Below are positions 58,321 to 64,000 of a stretch of 64,000 nucleotides of DNA, in pieces. Each line of letters opens with the position of its first letter. Positions within the stretch are counted from its first letter, which is position 1. A program made the translations under genes and the position numbers. The DNA lies in assembly GCF_000332335.1 (NCBI RefSeq), contig NZ_KB235948.1, forward strand, positions 1,741,644-1,805,643. The letters are read 5' to 3'. This DNA comes from Kamptonema formosum PCC 10802 (lineage in GTDB: Bacteria > Cyanobacteriota > Cyanobacteriia > Cyanobacteriales > Oscillatoriaceae). The notes under the pieces were generated by a model. The model worked only from the letters and a program-made list of their open reading frames with translations. It was not told the DNA's origin and did not search any database.

Positions 58321-58854
58321 ATGGAATGGACTTTTTGTTCTATTGATGATGACCGGCTCAAAAAGAATGATTTCGACTGCGGCGTGCCAGCCTTAAATGA
58401 TTACCTGATAAAATACGCTCGCCAAAACCATAAGAAAGGGATAGCCAAAACCTTTGTGGCGATTGCGAACCCTGGAAATTGGGAAGTGGCAGGCTATTAT
58501 TCCCTCAGTATGGGAGAAATTGAATTTGAATCCCTTCCCGAAAGGTACAGGAGAGGATTGCCCCGCTACCCCCTTCCCGCAGTGCGTATCGGAAAGCTGG
58601 CTGTATCTCAATCAATGCAGGGAAGAAGACTGGGAGAGAAACTCCTGATGGACGCTCTCAATAAAGCTGTTCGACTTTCCCAGGATATCGGCGTATTTGC
58701 GGTGACAGTTGACGCCCTCAACGAGCCAGTAAAGCAGTTTTATCTGAAATACGGGTTCCTGCCATTAGAGAACAGCGATCTCTCACTGTTTATTCCCATC
58801 AGAAGCATAGTGGGAGCCTTTGAATCGGCTAAAAAGATGGTATTTATCGCTTAA
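58321..58854 (+). CDS. TacT-like GNAT acetyltransferase toxin
   Basis: 177 aa. GNAT fold: KLAVSQSMQGRRLGEKLLMDALNKAV is the acetyl-CoA pyrophosphate loop, and VKQFYLKYGFLPL carries the catalytic-region Tyr. TacT-type toxins acetylate aminoacyl-tRNA and stop translation. I use the ATG at 58321; a GTG directly before it (58318) would add one residue. It follows TacA by 3 bp. The 3' end lies inside the right inverted repeat. Confidence 0.92.
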   Translation: MEWTFCSIDDDRLKKNDFDCGVPALNDYLIKYARQNHKKGIAKTFVAIANPGNWEVAGYYSLSMGEIEFESLPERYRRGLPRYPLPAVRIGKLAVSQSMQGRRLGEKLLMDALNKAVRLSQDIGVFAVTVDALNEPVKQFYLKYGFLPLENSDLSLFIPIRSIVGAFESAKKMVFIA

Positions 58855-59027
58855 AGTTGGGGGTGGTTTGGCGGTTGGAAACCGCAGCTATACAGACGAA
58901 ACCCGCCTGCGCGGGTTTCAAGAAGTTCAAAATTACGCGCCGGCAGACTTCCTTTGACGAGCCGCGATTTCCCTTTCCAATCGCCTGGAAACTAGCCAAG
59001 GGAACCAAAAAGGATGATTTCAACTCC

Positions 59028-61607
59028 TCAAGGCTGCAGCGTCAGGCGCTTCCCACCGGCACCCACAGCCTCCCGCTCCCACAGCATCGGGTGATATTCA
59101 ATCTGACGCCACAGCTCAATCATATCATCATAATGCCCGTGAAAAGCGTGCCCCGACTGGCCGGTGCTGTTAATAGAAAGCGAATTTTCCAACTTAGCCA
59201 AATCCACCACCATCCGCATTGACGGCAGCCAAGTCACTGCGAAAGACTCAGCCGCATTCCACTGAGTTGCATTCACAATTGAACTCCCACCGGCAGTCGG
59301 AAAAGCCCCCCGATTTAACAGAAACTCAATCGCAGCAACCCCCGATTTCCCCAAAGTCAAATTGCGGAAAGTAATGGTGTGCAAATCGCCCCAGCGCCAC
59401 CGACTCGCATCTTTCCCCAAACTCCGCTCCAACTCAGCCACCGCCTCCGCAAACGCTTGGCGAAAGATGTCGTCCCGACTCTCAACCGCACGGGTTGTCT
59501 TATTATCCCACCAAAAACTCTTCGGCTGTCTCACCAAATTTCGCACCACCTCCACCCAGCGATCGTCCCCATCTGGCCAATATTGTTTCGGCAAATCATC
59601 CCCAAATGTATCCGCCAGCAGATGTTTCCAAAACGCCTCAAAAACAGCAGGAGCCGCCCCATCCATATTTTCCTGAAAATCCCAATCCCGCAATAAGCTG
59701 CGCACGCTTTCCAGCCGGTTACTGTTCAGGGGAACGCCCAGCAGTGCCGGCACCAGCATCTCGGCGTTGAGATTTTTACTGTCTCCCTGCATTTCCCGCA
59801 CATCAGCAATATCGATTGGAGTTTTATGCCCTTCAATCATCCCCACAATCCGCTTAGCGCGATATCCGTAATCCCACTCAGTTGTAATAAAATAGGGATA
59901 CTCCCCGCCCACCGCAGGATTGTTAGCCGTGGCGATATAGCCTTGGGAGGGATTGAACGCAAAAGGCAACTTTTCAAAGGGAATATACCCTTTCCACTCA
60001 AAATCGTCCGTCCAGCCGGCAGCCGGATAGCGCCCGTCACCGCCAGCGCGAATGGGAATTTTACCCGGCATCTGGTAGCCGATATTCCCTCCCAGATCCG
60101 CATAGACAAAATTTTGCGCCGGCACGTCAAAATTCCTAACTGCTGCGCGAAACTCCTGCCAGTTAGTCGCGCGATTTATCTGCGGAATTGCGTAAACAAG
60201 GTTAGAAGGTTCCAGCGCAGTCCAGCGCAAGGCAAGCGCGTAAGTTTTGGGCACCTGAATGCCTTTTTGCTCGTCAAAATCTTTGAGCCTTTTGTAAGTG
60301 TCGGAAATCACCGGACCGTGACGGGTGTAGCGCACGGTTTGGGAGACAGACTTGCCACCGGCAACCTGAATATTCTCTTCAACCAGCTGCATATTCTCCC
60401 ATTTCCCCCTAACTTCATACTGGTTGGGATTCTTGGGATTAATTTTCTCCACATACAAATCCATCACATCCGGGCCAACGTTAGTGATGCCCCAGGCAAT
60501 GCGGTCATTGTGACCGACAATCACCCCCAGCATGCCGGCAAAAGAAAAGCCGGTGACATCGTAAGGGCAATCAGCTGCTTTCGGGGTGCAGTGCAAGCCG
60601 ATTTCGTACCAAATTGAGGGCATTTGCACGCCCAAGTGAGGGTCATTTGCCAAAATAGGTTTCCCCGTGCCGGTGCGCTGTCCTGAAATCACCCAGCTAT
60701 TAGAACCGATGCCACTCCCGCGAGGTCCTAACAGCGCATCCAAGCCGGTAAAATTTGCGGCAGCCAGCTGCAAAGCGGGGGCGATATCAGCAGCTAAGGC
60801 AGGATTCATTTCACCTTCCCCAGCACCGGCATCCCCGATCATTTTCCCTTCATCTCCCGATACAGCCGCCATCAATCCCGTCCCCACAACAGGGCTATCT
60901 TCAGCTTTCCTGGTGTATTTGGGAAGAATCACCGGCTGGTCTGCGCCATAGGGGGGAAAAAGCTCATCCACTTGTGCCGGTGTCAGAGTTTTCAGCAAAA
61001 TACTGCGCTGGATTTCCGCACTCATATTATATCCCAAATCCCAAGCCATTGCTTTCCCCCAAGTCAGGGTGTGGAGAGGTTGCCAGGGTTCTGGCTGGTA
61101 GCTGGGGTTGAGCAGTTTCAGCACAGCGTATTCCAAGCTGAGGGCGCTGCCTCGGTGGCTGGCAAGATAGGAGTTTACGCCGCTGGCATAAGCTTGCAAA
61201 TTAGCCGTCATTTCGGCATCGAGTTGCGCTATCTCTTTTTGGGCAATCCGCGCCCATCCCAGCGTGCGGAGGAATTTGTCAGTATTGAGTTGGGACTCAC
61301 CAAACATTTCCGCAAGGCGTCCCGAACCGATATGCCGCCAAACATCCATTTGCCAGAAGCGATCTTGGGCGTGGGTGTAGCCCTGAGCCATAAACAAGTC
61401 GTGCTGGTTGCTCGCGTAAATGTGGGGTACGCCCCACTTGTCGCGCACGACTTCCACTTTATCTTTTAAACCTGCGATTTGAATCGCACCCGTTTCTTGC
61501 GGCCAAGATTTCCGGACTGTGCCGGTGACAGCTCCTGCAGCCACAAGGATCAGCGCCAGGATAACTGCAGCAACGATTTTGAATATTCGCCTGAACTTGC
61601 CCTTCAT
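59028..61607 (-). CDS. Penicillin acylase family protein (AHL-acylase-like Ntn hydrolase)
   Basis: 859 aa from the ATG at 61607; a GTG is three codons upstream. It starts with a basic signal peptide or membrane anchor (FRRIFKIVAAVILALILVAAGAV). The alpha-chain opening is VVRDKWGVPHIYASNQHDLFMAQGYTHAQDRFWQMD. The likely cleavage site and N-terminal nucleophile is Ser in GIGSNSWVISG (about residue 302). After it come ILANDPHLGVQMPSIWYEIGL and VTGFSFAGMLGVIVGHNDRIAWGITNV. Such enzymes hydrolyse amide bonds outside the cytoplasm; the related Anabaena AiiC degrades acyl-homoserine lactones. Substrate here is unknown. Confidence 0.92.
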   Translation of the reverse strand: MKGKFRRIFKIVAAVILALILVAAGAVTGTVRKSWPQETGAIQIAGLKDKVEVVRDKWGVPHIYASNQHDLFMAQGYTHAQDRFWQMDVWRHIGSGRLAEMFGESQLNTDKFLRTLGWARIAQKEIAQLDAEMTANLQAYASGVNSYLASHRGSALSLEYAVLKLLNPSYQPEPWQPLHTLTWGKAMAWDLGYNMSAEIQRSILLKTLTPAQVDELFPPYGADQPVILPKYTRKAEDSPVVGTGLMAAVSGDEGKMIGDAGAGEGEMNPALAADIAPALQLAAANFTGLDALLGPRGSGIGSNSWVISGQRTGTGKPILANDPHLGVQMPSIWYEIGLHCTPKAADCPYDVTGFSFAGMLGVIVGHNDRIAWGITNVGPDVMDLYVEKINPKNPNQYEVRGKWENMQLVEENIQVAGGKSVSQTVRYTRHGPVISDTYKRLKDFDEQKGIQVPKTYALALRWTALEPSNLVYAIPQINRATNWQEFRAAVRNFDVPAQNFVYADLGGNIGYQMPGKIPIRAGGDGRYPAAGWTDDFEWKGYIPFEKLPFAFNPSQGYIATANNPAVGGEYPYFITTEWDYGYRAKRIVGMIEGHKTPIDIADVREMQGDSKNLNAEMLVPALLGVPLNSNRLESVRSLLRDWDFQENMDGAAPAVFEAFWKHLLADTFGDDLPKQYWPDGDDRWVEVVRNLVRQPKSFWWDNKTTRAVESRDDIFRQAFAEAVAELERSLGKDASRWRWGDLHTITFRNLTLGKSGVAAIEFLLNRGAFPTAGGSSIVNATQWNAAESFAVTWLPSMRMVVDLAKLENSLSINSTGQSGHAFHGHYDDMIELWRQIEYHPMLWEREAVGAGGKRLTLQP

Positions 61608-61660
61608 AAAAACCACTGAAAAAGTGATATAGCGTTTCTCAGTTGGATGAACTATGGCCC

Positions 61661-61768
61661 AGAAACCCGGTTTCTTAAAGAAACCGGGTTTCTGAGTGCC
61701 TCACCAATCTGAGAAAGGCTATAAGTGAAAGCGCAGAAACCGGGTTTCTGGAAGAAACCCGGTTTCTG
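61661..61768. repeat. Four GAAACC palindromes between acylase and Ycf66 genes
   Basis: Copies at 61661-61675, 61679-61693, 61734-61749 and 61753-61767, arranged as two closely spaced pairs. They stand 27 bp beyond the Ycf66 stop, where they could terminate that transcript, and about 54 bp before the acylase start. Confidence 0.85.
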
Positions 61769-61794
61769 TCAGCACTCAACAATCTTTCTTGCTG

Positions 61795-63399
61795 TTAACT
61801 GTTTTCCTCACCGGCACCGGCAGCCTCACTGTCTGCCGGCGGGGGAGTGACAGACTTCGCCTCAGCCGGCTTTTTCTCGGCTTCTACCACTGCGGGATCG
61901 GGCCGTTTGGGGCGCAGCAGCGGAGCAAAACCCTCCTCTTTTTTGGGCGCTTCGGCGTCGGAGGGCGGTGCCGGTGGGGCTGCTTCTGGCACCGGCACGG
62001 CTTCCTCCAGGGGAGAAACCTCTAGCGCCGCTGCGGGTTGCGGTTCAGCTGCCGCCGGCGCTTCAATTTGGCCTTCCGCACATAAAGCCGGTGGGGCCAG
62101 TTCCGCTTCCGGGGCGATTTCCTCAACCGGCACCCCCGCCGCATCTCTCACGTCTTCAGGGGATTTTGTGGCGGCTTCTACCAGTTCTGGACTGGGGGGA
62201 TTGGGGCGAACCAGTTCTGGCTCTGCCGCCGTGGCGGAGTGTGCCGGTTCAACCCCTGTTGCCACTCCCTCAACGATGACTTCTGTTTCGACAGTTGCCA
62301 CTTGCAGCTCCACCTCGCCGATGGCCGGTTCCTCCAATTCGTCTGTTACCGGCTTTCCGGGTGCCCGAGGTTCAGATCCCACTGGAATGTGAATCGATTC
62401 TGCGGAAGCCGGCTTTGGGGGCACGGGCTCAAAAGTCACATCCATTTCCAGCGGGAAGGCATCGTCATCGCTCAGTTCTCCTGCTGTGTCGGGAACGGCT
62501 TTTGCTGGGGGCGTCTTGGGGGCGGGCGGGCTCTTGGGCTTGTTGATCTTGCTCACCAGCCCCTGAATTCCCTGTTGGAGTTTGGCGATCGCTTCGCTCA
62601 CCGGCGCGAGGATTTTGCCCGCACCGGCACCCGATGCCGGTTTGGCTTTACCCATCGCCGGCAATACCGCAGCTGCTGGGGGTTTTGCCTGTGCGGAAGG
62701 CTGTGGGGGCTCGGGCTCAAAGCCTTCTTCCTCCAGTGTTTCTTCTGCTGGTGCGGCAAGGGATTCAGCGGTTGCTCCCTCTAGGGCTGCGGCTGCCGGT
62801 ATTTTTTCTGGCTCGCTTTGGGGCGGAGGTGGTGCCGGTGCGGCGGCAGCCGGTGGAGCCGGCTGTTCTGCTGCGGGCACTTCTGGCGTCAGCGCTTCAG
62901 CAACAGTTGCCGTTGCGGCGACGATCGCTTCTTCCGAAGGCGGGATTTCTTCTGAGAGCGCTTTTGCTGCGGCAGCTTTTTCCGGTTCGGGTGCCGGTGC
63001 CGGGGTTTCCACTTTCGGCTGAGGAGTTTGCGCCGGCCCAGCTTTTGGCTGTTGCGGTTTGCCCTTGAACAAGCCGGTGACGCCCCCGCTCAGCTGGGAC
63101 ATGCCGGCGGACAGCTTCTCTTGAGACACCTGAGTCCGCTCTCCGCTTGGGGTGATTTCCCGTCTCAAGCGCAGGGTTTCCCAGCCGAACCAGCCCAAGA
63201 GGGCGACGCTGGCGGCTTCTCCAAGGAGCACAGCGCCGGTGATCCGCCCAGCACAGAACCACAACACCAAGGCGTAGAACATTGCCACGCCACTCCAGAT
63301 AAAGTCCCCTTTGCGATGGACCTCTGGGAAGAAGAAGGCGGCCATGTAAAGGGCAAAGCCACCGATACCTACTGCCAGGGCTAGAATATATGAGAGCAT
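61795..63399 (-). CDS. Ycf66 family protein with long Pro/Ala-rich tail
   Basis: 534 aa. Residues 1-90 are the Ycf66 domain: MLSYILALAVGIGGFALYMAA, EVHRKGDFIWSGVAMFYALVLWFCAGRITGAVLLGEAASVALLGWFGWETLRLRR, with three membrane helices. The remaining ~440 residues are a low-complexity, Ala/Pro/Glu-rich tail (TPAPAPEPEKAAAAK, PPAAAAPAPPPPQSEPEK). Ycf66 occurs in cyanobacteria and some plastids and has no assigned function. The tail is much longer than the membrane domain and is probably disordered. ATG at 63399. Confidence 0.9.
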   Translation of the reverse strand: MLSYILALAVGIGGFALYMAAFFFPEVHRKGDFIWSGVAMFYALVLWFCAGRITGAVLLGEAASVALLGWFGWETLRLRREITPSGERTQVSQEKLSAGMSQLSGGVTGLFKGKPQQPKAGPAQTPQPKVETPAPAPEPEKAAAAKALSEEIPPSEEAIVAATATVAEALTPEVPAAEQPAPPAAAAPAPPPPQSEPEKIPAAAALEGATAESLAAPAEETLEEEGFEPEPPQPSAQAKPPAAAVLPAMGKAKPASGAGAGKILAPVSEAIAKLQQGIQGLVSKINKPKSPPAPKTPPAKAVPDTAGELSDDDAFPLEMDVTFEPVPPKPASAESIHIPVGSEPRAPGKPVTDELEEPAIGEVELQVATVETEVIVEGVATGVEPAHSATAAEPELVRPNPPSPELVEAATKSPEDVRDAAGVPVEEIAPEAELAPPALCAEGQIEAPAAAEPQPAAALEVSPLEEAVPVPEAAPPAPPSDAEAPKKEEGFAPLLRPKRPDPAVVEAEKKPAEAKSVTPPPADSEAAGAGEENS

Positions 63400-64000
63400 G
63401 TTTGCCGGAACCCCCCGCGTCGCACAAGATTTTTCAGCGATTTTTCGTAACCAGGCTTATTTTATCGTTCCCTTCGTCTCTCGATCTCTTTCTTTCGGGG
63501 CACTCAGCTGCCCGGTGCCCTCCGCCCGCGTGCGTTCTGCTGTCCTCAGCTGCACGGTGCTACCCTATCCTTTGAGCCTTGCGCAACAGTCTCTAACCCG
63601 GAACCGGCACCACCTCCCGGATTCTGTCTGGGCGTCCCCGCCTAGGGCCGCTACCATGCAGGCTCTTGAGCGGTTCCGCCCGCTTAACCCGCCGGTGCCT
63701 TTTCTAATTTACGCTTAATTAGTTGCCAATTATTTAATAGCCTTTTGCCTTTTAAAGCTTAAACTATCGAGTAAATCTCTACTCAGTTCAATCATTCTAC
63801 CAACAGATATAAGATCAGCTTTTTTGAAATCCCCCGGCCAGACTGTGGCGAAAGATACTGTTTCCGGTGAATTGCCGGCAGTTAATTTCTCACGCCCTCA
63901 GCGGCTCTCGGCGACTCTTAATGTCTTCTTTACAGGCTCTCCCAGTGAGCTCGGGCTACTCTGAGTGAAGGAGCAGTTACTGTTCTGGAAATTACAGAGT
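63400..64000. other. Terminal intergenic stretch, nothing recognised
   Basis: About 600 bp with no supported gene, RNA or repeat. It may be the promoter and leader of a gene starting beyond the window. Confidence 0.5.

Larger units (their letters stand above)
57745..58932. mobile_element. TacAT toxin-antitoxin module bracketed by ~90-bp inverted repeats
   Basis: Left arm 57745-57834, right arm 58842-58932 (inverted). About 87 of 90 positions match. The arms run TTTTGAACTTCTTGAAACCC, an internal CGCGNAGGCG, then TCTGTATAGCTGCGGTTTCC and finally AACTTTAAGCGATAAAT. The right arm includes the last 13 bp of the toxin gene, and the left arm carries a mirror copy of the same bases. The centre of each arm is the same ACCCGCG...GGGT/GTCTGTATAGC block as in the MITE-like element at 12.1 kb. 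No transposase is present. It could be a cassette moved in trans or the product of recombination between repeats. Confidence 0.7.

Overview
The window comes from a cyanobacterial chromosome, most likely a filamentous, mat-forming or terrestrial (Oscillatoriales/Coleofasciculales-like) strain. The evidence is the 16S rRNA end and ITS domains, light-independent protochlorophyllide reductase genes (chlL, chlN with a DUF5331 gene between them), a DesA acyl-lipid desaturase, Ycf66 and HHL1-like proteins, a ClpB1-type chaperone, scattered HIP1 octamers (GCGATCGC) and many dispersed palindromic repeats. No genus is claimed.

Layout. 1-1072 is the 3' two thirds of a 16S gene. Its ITS is recognisable for only about 110 bp, and no tRNA or 23S gene follows. 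1.36-9.2 kb is a complete mycosporine-like amino acid (sunscreen) operon, mysA-mysB-mysC-mysE on the minus strand, whose NRPS carries an extra condensation-like domain with a damaged HHxxxDG motif. 10.3-12.2 kb has a frameshifted secreted-repeat gene, a DUF5678/aspartic-protease fusion and a MITE-like element with terminal inverted repeats and flanking direct repeats. 12.4-16.7 kb is chlN-DUF5331-chlL. 17.6-19.3 kb has a foldback repeat, a MazF-type toxin with its antitoxin and a Uma2 nuclease. 19.5-31 kb is mostly housekeeping and conserved genes: clpB, an SRPBCC protein, a YihY-type membrane protein, a coiled-coil protein overlapping thrC, desA, two zinc-ribbon membrane proteins and a second Uma2.

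31-34.3 kb is accessory DNA: a GIY-YIG gene, a relic of the first ~57 nt of a 16S gene, an HTH/pentapeptide/nuclease fusion, a consensus sigma-70 promoter with no gene behind it, a frameshifted Phd/YefM antitoxin and a DUF433/DUF5615 toxin-antitoxin pair. 34.4-39.5 kb holds a large membrane-anchored protein and two glycosyltransferases. 40.0-48.0 kb is the most unusual block: a winged-helix protein, two tandem paralogous P-loop ATPases, and facing them a two-gene operon of a PD-(D/E)xK nuclease-ParA fusion and a ParB-like protein. A second free-standing ParA lies at 49.1 kb. 50-54.7 kb has an RNase D-like exonuclease, a small protein and ileS, followed by two striking tandem-repeat arrays. 55.6-57.6 kb is an AAA-like/TPR membrane protein. 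57.7-58.9 kb is a TacA/TacT toxin-antitoxin pair bracketed by ~90-bp inverted repeats. 59-63.4 kb holds a penicillin/AHL-acylase-like enzyme and a Ycf66 protein with a long tail.

The core genes are ordinary cyanobacterial functions. The accessory content (four toxin-antitoxin loci, rRNA debris, nuclease fusions, MITE-like elements, several families of dispersed palindromes) points to a repeat-rich, rearranging genome. All functional calls rest on reading motifs and overall protein similarity by eye; no database search was run.
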